Source: Streptomyces celluloflavus (lineage in GTDB: Bacteria > Actinomycetota > Actinomycetes > Streptomycetales > Streptomycetaceae). Taken from it: 64,000 bases of DNA. Each line of letters opens with the position of its first letter. Position 1 is the first letter of the stretch. The notes under the pieces are model-generated. The model was given only the letters and a program-made list of their open reading frames with translations, searched no databases and had not been told where the DNA came from. Positions 50,881-59,057 of this stretch are shown one piece after another. The position numbers were made by a program, and so were the translations under genes. The stretch is from NCBI GenBank assembly GCA_000720995.1, contig JOEL01000023.1:1-64000 (forward strand), written 5' to 3'.

Positions 50881-51390
50881 TCAGCCGCGCGTCGAGACGG
50901 TGGCCCAGACCGTCTTGCCGGAGCCGTCCGGCGGTGTCCAGCCCCAGGATTCGCTGAGCCGGTCGACGATGTGCAGCCCCCGCCCGGACTCGGTGAACTT
51001 GTCGAGGGACCTGACGACCGGTGCGCCGCTGCCGGAGTCCGAGACCGCGCAGAGCACGGTGGCGTCCCGGCGGGTCAGGGCGAGCCAGGCGGGACAGACG
51101 GCGCGGGACCGCACGGCGGCGGCCGCGTCGTCGGCGCCCCGGCCGGTGCCGTGGCGCAGGGCGTTGCTGACGAGTTCGGAGACGACGAGCGCGGTGTCGT
51201 CGGCGACGGCGGCGCACACCCGCCAGCCTTCGAGCGTCGACCGGGTGAAGCGGCGGGCGTCCGCGACCGTCCGCGCGGAGCGGCTGAGCCCGCAGGCGGC
51301 GAAGCCGCGGGGGCCCGGTATCCACCAGGCGTCGTCACACCGTCCTTCCCGAAGGGCGTCGTGCACGGTCTCGGCCGGATGTGTGGTCAT
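50881..51390 (-). CDS. RsbW-like ATP-binding protein (anti-sigma kinase family)
   Basis: Predicted 169-residue GHKL ATPase. ATG 51390 has GGAG 8 nt upstream (GTG 51393 is possible). The N-terminus RSARTVADARRFTRSTLEGW leads to the N box VSELVSNALRHGTG, then AVSDSGSGAPVV (G1 box) and ESGRGLHIVDRLSESWGW (G2 box), the minimal RsbW-type fold. Proteins of this type are encoded beside DUF397 and WhiJ-like XRE genes many times in Streptomyces genomes and are thought to regulate development. Divergent from the DUF397 gene. Confidence 0.88.
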   Translation of the reverse strand: MTTHPAETVHDALREGRCDDAWWIPGPRGFAACGLSRSARTVADARRFTRSTLEGWRVCAAVADDTALVVSELVSNALRHGTGRGADDAAAAVRSRAVCPAWLALTRRDATVLCAVSDSGSGAPVVRSLDKFTESGRGLHIVDRLSESWGWTPPDGSGKTVWATVSTRG

Positions 51391-51588
51391 CACGATCTCC
51401 GCGAATGAGGCTTTTCGGGGGCTGGGCCGGGTGTCCCGGGACGGCTAATATCCTGGGTGGCCGCCCGCCGCTGCAAGTGCATCTGCAATTACATCGGCAA
51501 GGACGGTCGTTCAGGGGCTTGTTCACGCCAACGTGATCGCAGGCTCGGGATCGGTCGGAGGCACGTCCTCCAGCAAGGAGCAGCTGTT

Positions 51589-51831
51589 ATGGAGCCGGTG
51601 ACCAACGGCATACGGGCGACCAGCATCGAGCACGCCGTATGGCGCAAGAGCCGCCGCAGCAATCCCAGCGGCAACTGCGTTGAGCTGGCCGTTCTTTCCG
51701 ACGGCGGGGTGGCGGTGCGCAACTCCCGGTATGCGTCGGGTCCGGCGCTGATCTACACCCGCGACGAGATGGCGGCCTTCGTCCAGGGCGCCAAGGACGG
51801 CGACTTCGACGACCTCGTCGGCCGAGGCTGA
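51589..51831 (+). CDS. DUF397 small regulatory protein
   Basis: Predicted 80-residue protein. The ATG follows AAGGAG at 9 nt. The DUF397 pattern is clear: AVWRKSRRSNPSGNCVELAVLSDGGVAVRNSRYASGPALIYTRDEMAAFVQGAKDGDFDDLV. DUF397 proteins are partners of the XRE regulators encoded next to them (WhiJ-type systems) and may work as antidote-like or anti-regulator proteins. The XRE gene starts 91 bp downstream, with a strong hairpin between. Confidence 0.93.
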   Translation: MEPVTNGIRATSIEHAVWRKSRRSNPSGNCVELAVLSDGGVAVRNSRYASGPALIYTRDEMAAFVQGAKDGDFDDLVGRG

Positions 51832-51850
51832 GGCATATGTCGGCTGGATA

Positions 51851-51887
51851 GTCCCCATCGCTGTACGTACGTTCGTAGCGATGGGAC
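51851..51887. promoter_or_regulatory. Hairpin/dyad between the DUF397 and XRE genes
   Basis: CCCATCGCT (51854-51862) pairs perfectly with AGCGATGGG (51877-51885); flanking GT and AC extend the symmetry. The 14-nt loop holds GTACGTACGTTCGT, itself containing a palindrome. No T run follows, so an operator or an mRNA control structure is more likely than a terminator. Confidence 0.65.
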
Positions 51888-51922
51888 ACTGGGCGCTCAC
51901 CCGACCACCCAGGGGAGTCACC

Positions 51923-52831
51923 ATGATCGCCGCGCAGCCGAGCCACGACCCGTCTCTGCGTCGCTATCTAGAGCACCCACGCGGCGGCCCGACCGTGCTC
52001 CGCATCGTGCTCGGCACACAGCTGCGCCGGCTGCGCGAGGCGGCCGGCGTCACCCGCGAGGCCGCCGGGGACGCCATCCGCGGCTCGCACGCGAAGATCA
52101 GCCGCCTGGAGCTCGGCCGGGTCAGCTGCAAGGAGCGGGACATCTCGGACCTGCTGACGCTCTATCACGTCACGGACGAGGCGTTCCGCGCCGACTTCCT
52201 CGCCCTGGCCCGCCGGACCGGCACGCCCGGCTGGTGGCATCAGTACGGCGATGTGCTGCCCGGCTGGTTCGAGACGCATATCGGTCTCGAAGAGGCCGCC
52301 TCCGTCATCCGCACATACGAAGTCCAGTTCGTTCCGGGCCTGTTGCAGACGGCGGACTACGCCCGTGCCGTCACCCAGCTCGGCCACCCGCGGGCCTCTG
52401 CGGAGGAGATCGAGCGCCGGGTCGCGCTGCGCCTCCAGCGGCAGGCGCTGCTGACCGCGCCCGACGCACCGCGACTGTGGGCGGTGGTGGACGAGGCGTC
52501 GCTGCGCCGCCCGCTCGGTGGAGCGCAGGTGATGGCGGGTCAGCTGCGTCATCTGCTGGCGGTATCACGGCTGCCGAATGTCACGCTCCAGATCGCACCG
52601 TTCAGCCTCGGAGGTCTCGCGGCGGCCGGTGGCCCGATCACGATCCTGCGGTTCCTGGAGCCGGATCTGCCCGACATCGTGTACCTGGAGCAGCTGACCA
52701 GCGCGCTCTATCTGGACAAGCGCGACGACGTGGATCACTACCTCGCCGTGATGGACCGGCTGAGCGCGCAGGCGGAATCGCCGCGCGAGTCCCAGGAGAT
52801 GCTGGAGAGGCTGCTGACGCAGGCGAGCTGA
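51923..52831 (+). CDS. WhiJ-type XRE regulator (DUF5753)
   Basis: Predicted 302-residue regulator. The ATG has AGGGGAG upstream. Residues about 25-85 are the XRE helix-turn-helix (LRRLREAAGVTREAAGDAIRGSHAKISRLELGRVS). The rest is the DUF5753 domain: GWWHQYGDVLPGWFETHIGLEEAASVIRTYEVQFVPGLLQTADYARAV, typical of Streptomyces WhiJ-like proteins, which repress developmental genes until countered by a DUF397 partner. Forms a module with the upstream DUF397 and divergent RsbW-like genes. A terminator follows. Confidence 0.93.
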   Translation: MIAAQPSHDPSLRRYLEHPRGGPTVLRIVLGTQLRRLREAAGVTREAAGDAIRGSHAKISRLELGRVSCKERDISDLLTLYHVTDEAFRADFLALARRTGTPGWWHQYGDVLPGWFETHIGLEEAASVIRTYEVQFVPGLLQTADYARAVTQLGHPRASAEEIERRVALRLQRQALLTAPDAPRLWAVVDEASLRRPLGGAQVMAGQLRHLLAVSRLPNVTLQIAPFSLGGLAAAGGPITILRFLEPDLPDIVYLEQLTSALYLDKRDDVDHYLAVMDRLSAQAESPRESQEMLERLLTQAS

Positions 52832-52853
52832 CGGAGCGCCGGCGGCGACGAGA

Positions 52854-52884
52854 AGAGGGACGGACCTCAAAGGCCCGTCCCTCT
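52854..52884. terminator. Bidirectional terminator
   Basis: AGAGGGACGG (52854-52863) pairs with CCGTCCCTCT (52875-52884), followed by CTTCTTC. It lies between the convergent XRE and DUF574 genes. Confidence 0.88.
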
Positions 52885-52966
52885 CTTCTTCATCTCCCCC
52901 GGCGGCGTCCGCGGCCAGCGCCCGTCATCGGCGCCCACTGACAGCGCCCACGCCGGTGTCCGCGCG

Positions 52967-53782
52967 CTACGGCTTGCGGGCGATACCGCCGAACTCGATC
53001 CATTCCATGGAGAGTTGCTTGGGTCCCAGATCCGAGTCCGGCATCCAGGTGGAGACCTCCACGAGACCGGGCTCCAGAATCTCCAGACCCTCCAGGTAGG
53101 ACGCCAGCTCGTGCTCCTGCCGCACCCGGCCCCACTGGCCGTGCGTGCTGACCCGCATGAACTCGGTGACGAAGTCGCGGGTCGCCGCGTCCTCGCTGAC
53201 CAGCTGGCACACCACCAGGAAGCTGCCCGGCGCCAGCCGGTCGGCGACCCGCCTGATCAGCGCCGCGGGGTCGTCGGAGTCCGGGATGCAGTGCAGCACC
53301 GAGACGAAGAGGGCGGCGACCGGCTCGTCGAAGTCGATCAGCCGCTCGACCTCGGGGCTGGTGAAGATGCCCTCGGTGTCGCGCATATCGGCCTGGATGA
53401 CGGCCGTGTTGGCGTTCTCCTCCAGCAGCGCGCGGCCGTGCGCCAGCACGATCGGGTCGTTGTCGACGTAGACCACCCGGGACTCCGGATCCACCTGCTG
53501 CGCGACCTGGTGGACGTTGTCCTGCGTCGGCAGACCTGATCCGTGGTCGATGAACTGGCGGATGCCGTGTTCGCGGGCCAGCCAGCGGACCGCCCGTTGC
53601 AGGAAGCGCCGGTTGTTGATCGCCAGCACCTGGGTGCTCGGGGCGGCCTTGCTCAACTCCTCGCATGCCTCGCGGTCGACGGCGTAGTTGTCCTTGCCGC
53701 CCAGGTAGTAGTCGTACATCCGCGCCACACTCGCGATGCTGACATCGACGACACCGGACCGCGGCTGTATTTCCTGGCTCAT
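52967..53782 (-). CDS. SAM-dependent methyltransferase, DUF574/SAV2177 family
   Basis: Predicted 271-residue protein of the Streptomyces-expanded DUF574 methyltransferase family. The ATG at 53780-53782 is followed by SQEIQPRSGVVDVSIASVARMYDYYLGGKDNYAVDREA, the family start. A SAM-binding core is seen in FIDHGSGLPTQDNVHQVAQ and VVYVDNDPIVLAHGRALL, with ADMRDTEGIF and SVLHCIPDSDDPAALI. Biological substrates are not known; copies are often next to WhiJ/DUF397 genes, as here. Confidence 0.92.
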   Translation of the reverse strand: MSQEIQPRSGVVDVSIASVARMYDYYLGGKDNYAVDREACEELSKAAPSTQVLAINNRRFLQRAVRWLAREHGIRQFIDHGSGLPTQDNVHQVAQQVDPESRVVYVDNDPIVLAHGRALLEENANTAVIQADMRDTEGIFTSPEVERLIDFDEPVAALFVSVLHCIPDSDDPAALIRRVADRLAPGSFLVVCQLVSEDAATRDFVTEFMRVSTHGQWGRVRQEHELASYLEGLEILEPGLVEVSTWMPDSDLGPKQLSMEWIEFGGIARKP

Positions 53783-54335
53783 TCCACACTTTCCCGTCGC
53801 TATGACATCCACCGCCCTGCGGGCGCGACGACCGTGCCACGACGGACGACCGCTTCGGTGCAGTGCCCAACATACCCACCGGATGGCGGTTGTTGCAGGC
53901 GAGCGGCGCACTCCCGGGCTCGGGCGGGGGCGAGTTGCCGCTCGCGGCCGCGGGGCGGGCATCCGCCCGGGGTGCCGATCAAGAGGGCGCAACCGGCCAC
54001 CCGGGGTCCGCCGGGCACGGCCGCCGTGGCCGCGGCCGACCGGTCCGCGGCGCCCGGCTCCCGCGCCGCCGGTACCTCGTACGCCCCTCCGCGCCACGCC
54101 ACGGGCTCCGGCCCACGAGGCTCGCCGGCGTCCGCGTCCCGGCGCCCGGCCACCGGCACCCGCGCCGGGAAATCTCATCGAGCTCTCACACAGTGCTTAT
54201 CACCTCGTCACACCGCGCCCCTACCGTCCTCGGCAGGCCCGTCACCGCCCCGCCCTGCCCGGATTGCGCCGCTACGAGCCCTCACCGCACAGCCGCTCGG
54301 CGCCCCCGGCCGACGGAGCCCAGAGGAGAATGCAC
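53783..54335. other. Long spacer upstream of the ABC ATPase gene
   Basis: About 550 bp. No gene-like frame is convincing. The part around 54165-54215 (AAATCTCATCG, CACACAGTGCTTATCACC) is less GC-rich and probably contains the ABC gene promoter. Confidence 0.4.
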
Positions 54336-55022
54336 GTGTACCACCTGACCGGCGTCACCAAGTGCTACCGACGCGGCAGCGAGCTCGTACGGGCCCTGGA
54401 CGGCATCGGGCTCTACGTCGAGGACGGTGGCACCCTGGTCGTGCGGGGCCCGGCGGACTCGGGCAAGTCGACCTTGCTGCGCATCCTGGGCGGTCTGGAG
54501 CGCCCCACCCACGGCAGTGTGGAACTCGACGGCACGGACCTGGCCACGCTCACCGAGTCCCGGCTGAGCCGGATACGCGCCGAGTCGATCGGGCTGGTCC
54601 CGCGCCGCGGCGATCTCACGCCCGGCCTCACCGCGCGGCAGAACGTGGCGAGCGCCCTCGTACCGCTGCGGCTGCGGCCCGCCGACCGGTGGGAGCTGGC
54701 CGGTGAGGCCCTGGAGGAGGTCGGCGCGGGCGGTCGACTCGACCGGATTCCGGCGGAGTTGGACGAGGTCATGCGGCGGCGCGTGGCGCTGGCGCGGGCG
54801 CTGGTGAAACGGCCCACGGTGCTGCTGGCGGACCAGCCGACCGCCGGGCTGGACGGCCCCGGCGCCCGCGACGGCTTCGCCGACCTGCTCGAACGGCTGT
54901 GGTGGCAGGGCCGGTTCACCTGGATCGTGGTCACCGAGGACGATGCCCTCGCCCGGCGGGCGCCGCGACTGGCAACGATGTCGCGGGGAACGCTGACGGC
55001 GGCGCCCCGTACCCACGGCTGA
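54336..55022 (+). CDS. Orphan ABC ATPase with altered catalytic motifs (LolD/MacB-like)
   Basis: Predicted 228-residue nucleotide-binding protein. GTG 54336 fits GAGGAG spacing; ATG 54330 would add two residues. It starts YHLTGVTKCYRRGSELVRALDGI, the LolD/MacB pattern. Walker A is RGPADSGKSTLLRILGG (normal GKST). The signature is LDEVMRRRVALARAL instead of LSGGQ, and Walker B is VLLADQPTAGLD, with Gln replacing the catalytic Glu; the switch His is absent (VVTEDD). The Q-loop also appears changed (SIGLVPRRGDL). It should bind ATP but hydrolyse poorly. No permease gene is adjacent. Confidence 0.85.
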   Translation: MYHLTGVTKCYRRGSELVRALDGIGLYVEDGGTLVVRGPADSGKSTLLRILGGLERPTHGSVELDGTDLATLTESRLSRIRAESIGLVPRRGDLTPGLTARQNVASALVPLRLRPADRWELAGEALEEVGAGGRLDRIPAELDEVMRRRVALARALVKRPTVLLADQPTAGLDGPGARDGFADLLERLWWQGRFTWIVVTEDDALARRAPRLATMSRGTLTAAPRTHG

Positions 55023-55223
55023 ACGGACGACGGCGGGCCTGCCCGTCCGTGTCTCCATGTCTCCGTGTCGGCGCGGGCGTCGGCCTCCTCGGTGGACGGG
55101 CCGGGCGACGGCGCGTCCGACCGGGGCCTTCGGTGTCGGCGGCCGGCCTGGCGGTGGGAGCGGCGAGCTCGGATGCCCGCGCACCGACGGGTGCCCGCCC
55201 GGGGGCCGCCGTGACGGCCCGTC

Positions 55224-55685
55224 CTACGCCTTGGGGATGTCGAAGTAGCGGTTCAGCCCGGCGGCGAGGCCGAGGTCGCCGGACGCCTTGAGCTTGCGGG
55301 TCAGGACCATCTTCACCGGGTTGCCGTTGCCGGAGACGAGTCGGAGGAACGCGGCGTCGCCCATCATCAGCGTCAGCTGCGCCTCGGTGTCCGTACGGCC
55401 CTCGCGGACGGTGCAGACGCCGTCGGCGATGGTGGTCTCGTAGACCACCTCGGACTCACCGGTGATCCGCCAGCGGATCAGGGCGCTCAGCGCACCGGCG
55501 GCCGCCGGCCGGAACTGCCGCTCCATCCGCCCGAAGACCTCACCGAGCACCCGCGTCCGCAGCTCGCCGTGCGCGATCTCGTCGATCTGCCCGCCGGTCA
55601 GCCCTTTCATGATCTTCGCGAACTCTTCGGGGGTGACGCTCGCGAAGTCGAGCCGGGCCAGGAGGGCACGCACATCGTCGGCCAC
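55224..55685 (-). CDS. SCP-2 sterol-carrier family protein
   Basis: Predicted 153-residue protein. GTG 55685 follows AAGGAG at 7 nt. It has the SCP2 fold pattern: an N-terminal helical part (EEFAKIMKGLTGGQIDEIAHGELRTRVLGEVFGRM), IRWRITGESEVVYETTIADGVCTVREG and the C-terminal NPVKMVLTRKLKASGDLGLAAGLNRYF, where SCP-2 proteins close a lipid-binding tunnel. Such proteins bind sterols, fatty acids or CoA esters in the cytoplasm. A TTAC-GTAA operator lies just upstream. A link to the steroid genes 40 kb away is possible but not shown. Confidence 0.88.
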   Translation of the reverse strand: MADDVRALLARLDFASVTPEEFAKIMKGLTGGQIDEIAHGELRTRVLGEVFGRMERQFRPAAAGALSALIRWRITGESEVVYETTIADGVCTVREGRTDTEAQLTLMMGDAAFLRLVSGNGNPVKMVLTRKLKASGDLGLAAGLNRYFDIPKA

Positions 55686-55696
55686 GGAGACACTCC

Positions 55697-55724
55697 TTAC
55701 CAAAAAGTAAACTTACCAGTAAGT
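55697..55724. promoter_or_regulatory. Two TTAC-GTAA dyads upstream of the SCP-2 gene
   Basis: ACTTAC-CA-GTAAGT (55711-55724) is a perfect dyad; TTAC-CAAAAA-GTAA (55697-55710) is a second, adjacent one. The pattern is typical of TetR-family operators and shares TTACyAGTAA with the palindrome at 16097-16110. No regulator gene is adjacent. Confidence 0.65.
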
Positions 55725-55840
55725 AAGATTACGGTGCGGCAGTGGGCCCGGCAAGCAGGTGACGGAGCCTCCGGAGGGCGGCGGCGCAGGGGTGTCCCGG
55801 CGGTCTGGCCGGTCGGCCGCCGGGCCGGTAGAAGAGGTGG

Positions 55841-56794
55841 ATGACCACAGAGCAGAGTCAGCCGATGACCGGGGCCGCGCCGTCCGCCGAGGCGGCACCG
55901 GCGGCCGGGGGGACGCCGTCGACCGAGGAGATGGTCCTGGCCAACCAGGCGAACTGGGACGCCCGCACCCCCGTCCACGTCGCCAGCGAGTTCTACGGCC
56001 TGGACGGGTCCCGGACCGCCGAGGACTGGTTCGCGCCATTCGAATGGACGGATCTCGGCAGCCTCCAGGGGCGGGACGTCCTGCATCTCCAGTGCCATCT
56101 GGGCACCGAGACGGCCGCGTTCACCGAACGGGGTGCGGCGCACACCGTGGGCCTCGACTTCTCCGCCGCGGCGGTCGCCGAGGCCCGGCGGCTCGCCGCG
56201 GCGGCGGGCCGGGACGTGGAGTTCGTCCGGTCCGATGTCCACCGGGCCGTGGAGGCGCTCGGCGACCGCCGCTTCGATGTCATCTACACCGGCAAGGGGG
56301 CCCTGTGCTACCTGCCGGACCTGACCGTCTGGGCCGGTGTCATCAGCTCGCTGCTGCGGCCGGGCGGCACCTTCTATCTGGTCGAGTTCCACCCGCTGCT
56401 CGACGCGCTCGGCCCGACGACCAGCCCGGACCCGCAGCAGCTCCGGCTCCATTACGACTACTTGGGCGGGCGCGGCCCCATCAGGAGCGATACGCCCCGC
56501 ACCTACACCGATGGCCCGCCCCTGACGGGTGCAACGACGAGTTACGAGTGGCGGCACGGCATCGGCGAGGTCGTCTCGGCCGTCACCGGCGCCGGGCTGA
56601 CCGTCCAACTGATCCGCGAGACCGAGCTGCTGCCCTGGAAGCGCTTCGACGCCATGGTGCCGGCCGACAACGGCTGGTGGCGCCTGCCGCCGTCGGAGCC
56701 GGTCATCCCCCTGCTGTTCGCGCTGCGGGCGGTGAAACCGGCGGCCGGCCATGTCCCGCCGGGTGCCCGGTCCGGCCACGGCGATACGGCGTAG
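55841..56794 (+). CDS. Class I SAM-dependent methyltransferase
   Basis: Predicted 317-residue protein. ATG 55841 has GAGG upstream. After an Ala/Pro-rich start, the core begins NQANWDARTPVHVASEFYGLD; the SAM-binding motif I is VLHLQCHLGTETAAFTERGA, with VGLDFSAAAVAEARRLA and VRSDVHRAVEAL, and the loop VIYTGKGALCYLPDL. The end has SYEWRHGIGEVVSAVTGAGL and LPWKRFDAMVPADNGWWRLP, common in small-molecule methyltransferases of the UbiE/Methyltransf_11 type. Substrate unknown. Confidence 0.9.
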   Translation: MTTEQSQPMTGAAPSAEAAPAAGGTPSTEEMVLANQANWDARTPVHVASEFYGLDGSRTAEDWFAPFEWTDLGSLQGRDVLHLQCHLGTETAAFTERGAAHTVGLDFSAAAVAEARRLAAAAGRDVEFVRSDVHRAVEALGDRRFDVIYTGKGALCYLPDLTVWAGVISSLLRPGGTFYLVEFHPLLDALGPTTSPDPQQLRLHYDYLGGRGPIRSDTPRTYTDGPPLTGATTSYEWRHGIGEVVSAVTGAGLTVQLIRETELLPWKRFDAMVPADNGWWRLPPSEPVIPLLFALRAVKPAAGHVPPGARSGHGDTA

Positions 56795-56854
56795 ACGCAG
56801 ACGCAGACGACGGCATTGGCATCGGCATGGACGGCGGACGTCACGGCGGCGGCG

Positions 56855-57361
56855 CTACGGAAGCGGAAGCCGGTCCAACGCGTCGGCGAGGGTGGCACCG
56901 TCCGCCGCGCGCCGGTAGACCGAGCGCAGCAGCTGGTCCTTGGCGGGGCCGCCGACCCGCCACACCAGGTGCCAGGCGTCCGCGCCGACGGCGGTGAAGG
57001 TCCCCGCGTACCGGTCCGCGGCGCAGGGGTGGGCGGCGGTCCACCGGCCATCGCGCAGATCGAGGTCGTGAAAGGGCCGGCCGTCGGCGAAGGCGATCTG
57101 CGCGGTGCCGTCCGGCCGGGGCCGCAGCCGCAGCGTCCGGCCGGCCGGATGCACCGTCCCGCCCCAGGTCAGCTCGCCCTCCTCGGTGTGCAGCAGCCCG
57201 TCCCCCGCGGGATCCGGCCGGAAGTCGGCCAGGCCGCGGAAGCTGCCCTCGGCGCCGGACCGCAGATCCTGGACGGTGCGTGCGACATACCAGCGGCCGG
57301 CGAGATACGCCGCCACGTCGGGGACCGGGTACGGGGCGGGGCGGCCGGGCTCTGAGCACAT
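56855..57361 (-). CDS. DUF6314-like protein
   Basis: Predicted 168-residue cytoplasmic protein, starting at ATG 57361. It reads DVAAYLAGRWYVARTVQDLRSGAEGSFRGLADFRP, then GLLHTEEGELTWGG, IAFADGRPFHDLDLRDGRWTAAHPCAADRYAG and WHLVWRVGGPAKDQLLRSVYRR. This strand-rich pattern with HPC and KDQ motifs fits the DUF6314 family of actinomycetes, which resembles a lipocalin-like barrel. Function unknown. Divergent from the aldehyde dehydrogenase gene. Confidence 0.75.
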   Translation of the reverse strand: MCSEPGRPAPYPVPDVAAYLAGRWYVARTVQDLRSGAEGSFRGLADFRPDPAGDGLLHTEEGELTWGGTVHPAGRTLRLRPRPDGTAQIAFADGRPFHDLDLRDGRWTAAHPCAADRYAGTFTAVGADAWHLVWRVGGPAKDQLLRSVYRRAADGATLADALDRLPLP

Positions 57362-57587
57362 GGACACCATGGTCCCCGCCGCCCTCACCCGGCGCCGCAC
57401 CGCCCCCGCCACACCCGTGCCCCTCCCCCGGCCCCGCGTACCGTGCGGACCCACCCCGGCCGTCCTACTCTCGGTGCAGAGACCGTCACCGAGGCCCGCC
57501 CGGCGCCCCGGCGGGCCGTACGCCGTCGCTCGGGCATCGGGCCCGCCACAGCGGTCTCGTACGGGACCGGAGACCGGAGGCGCGACC

Positions 57588-59057
57588 ATGCCGGAGCTGT
57601 TCATCGGCGGTCAGTGGACCGCAGCGGCCGACGGGCAGGTACGGGAGATCCGCTGCCCCGCGGACGGCATACCGGTCGCGACCGTCGACGAGGGCGGGCC
57701 GAAGGACGCCGCCGCCGCGATCGCCGCGGCCCGTACCGCCTTCGACGACGGGCCGTGGCCGGGAACACCGGCCGCCGAACGGGGCCGGCTGGTGCTGCGC
57801 GTCGCCGATCTGCTGGTGCGCGACAAGGCGGAGCTGGCCCGTGCCGAATCCCTGGACACCGGGAAGCGGCTGGTCGAGAGCGCCTACGACATGGACGACA
57901 TCGCCAACTGCTTCCGCTATTTCGGCAACCTCGGCGCGGCCGGCGGTACCGACCGGGTCGTGGACACCGGCCAGCCGGAGACGGACAGCACGGTGCGGCA
58001 CGAGCCGGTCGGCGTCTGCGCGCTGATCACCCCGTGGAACTATCCGCTGCTCCAGACAGCCTGGAAGGTCGCCCCCGCCGTCGTCACCGGCAACACCTTC
58101 ATCCTCAAGCCCAGCGAACTGACCCCGCACACCGCCATCCACCTCATGCGGCTGCTGGCCGAAGCCGGGCTGCCGGACGGCGCCGCCAATCTGGTGCTGG
58201 GCGCCGGGCCCGCCGTGGGCGCGCCGCTCACCCAGGACCCGCGGGTGGACCTGGTGTCGTTCACCGGCGGGCTGGTCACCGGGCGGCGCATCATGGCGGC
58301 GGCCGCGCCCACCGTGAAGAAGATCGCCCTCGAACTGGGCGGCAAGAACCCCAACATCGTCTTCGCGGACGCCGAGTTCGACACCGCGGTCGACTACGCG
58401 CTGATGGCGGTCTTCCTGCACTCCGGTCAGGTCTGCTCGGCCGGCGCCCGGCTGCTCGTCCAGGACGAGCTGCACGACACGTTCGTGGACGAGCTGGTGG
58501 CCCGCGCCCGGCGGATCCGGCTCGGCGGCCCGTTCGACGAGCACGCCCGCACCGGCCCGCTGATCTCCGCGGCACACCGCGAGAAGGTCGCGGCGTATGT
58601 CGCGGCCGGGCTCGACGAGGGCGCCGTACTGCGCTGCGGCGGTGCGCCGCCCGACGACCCGGCGCTGCGGGACGGCTTCTACTATCTGCCGACCGTGCTC
58701 GACGAGTGCACCCCCGATATGTCCGTCGTGCGCGACGAGTCGTTCGGCCCGGTCCTGACGGTGGAGCGGTTCCGCACCGAGGACGAGGCCGTCCGGCTCG
58801 CCAACGACACCGTGTACGGCCTGGCCGGGGCGGTGTGGACGCAGGACGCCGGGCGGGCGCGCCGGGTGGCCGCCCGGATGCGCGCGGGCACGGTCTGGAT
58901 CAACGATTTCCACCCCTATGTGCCGCAGGCCGAATGGGGCGGTATGAAGCAGTCCGGGGTCGGGCGGGAGCTGGGGCCGACGGGGCTGGCCGAGTACCAG
59001 GAGGCCAAGCACGTCTGGCGCAACACGGCGCCGCGTCCGCAGAGGTGGTTCGAGTGA
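57588..59057 (+). CDS. Aldehyde dehydrogenase, betaine-aldehyde type
   Basis: Predicted 489-residue NAD(P)-dependent enzyme oxidising an aldehyde to an acid. ATG 57588 has GGAGG upstream. Catalytic parts: LITPWNYPLLQ (Asn151), FTGGLVTGRRI (cofactor loop, the GG form common in betaine aldehyde dehydrogenases), LELGGKNPNIVFAD (Glu249) and HSGQVCSAGARL (nucleophile Cys283). The end WGGMKQSGVGRELG is standard. First of three tightly spaced genes with an APC permease and a GMC oxidoreductase, a set that would import an amino-alcohol such as choline and oxidise it via the aldehyde. Confidence 0.9.
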   Translation: MPELFIGGQWTAAADGQVREIRCPADGIPVATVDEGGPKDAAAAIAAARTAFDDGPWPGTPAAERGRLVLRVADLLVRDKAELARAESLDTGKRLVESAYDMDDIANCFRYFGNLGAAGGTDRVVDTGQPETDSTVRHEPVGVCALITPWNYPLLQTAWKVAPAVVTGNTFILKPSELTPHTAIHLMRLLAEAGLPDGAANLVLGAGPAVGAPLTQDPRVDLVSFTGGLVTGRRIMAAAAPTVKKIALELGGKNPNIVFADAEFDTAVDYALMAVFLHSGQVCSAGARLLVQDELHDTFVDELVARARRIRLGGPFDEHARTGPLISAAHREKVAAYVAAGLDEGAVLRCGGAPPDDPALRDGFYYLPTVLDECTPDMSVVRDESFGPVLTVERFRTEDEAVRLANDTVYGLAGAVWTQDAGRARRVAARMRAGTVWINDFHPYVPQAEWGGMKQSGVGRELGPTGLAEYQEAKHVWRNTAPRPQRWFE

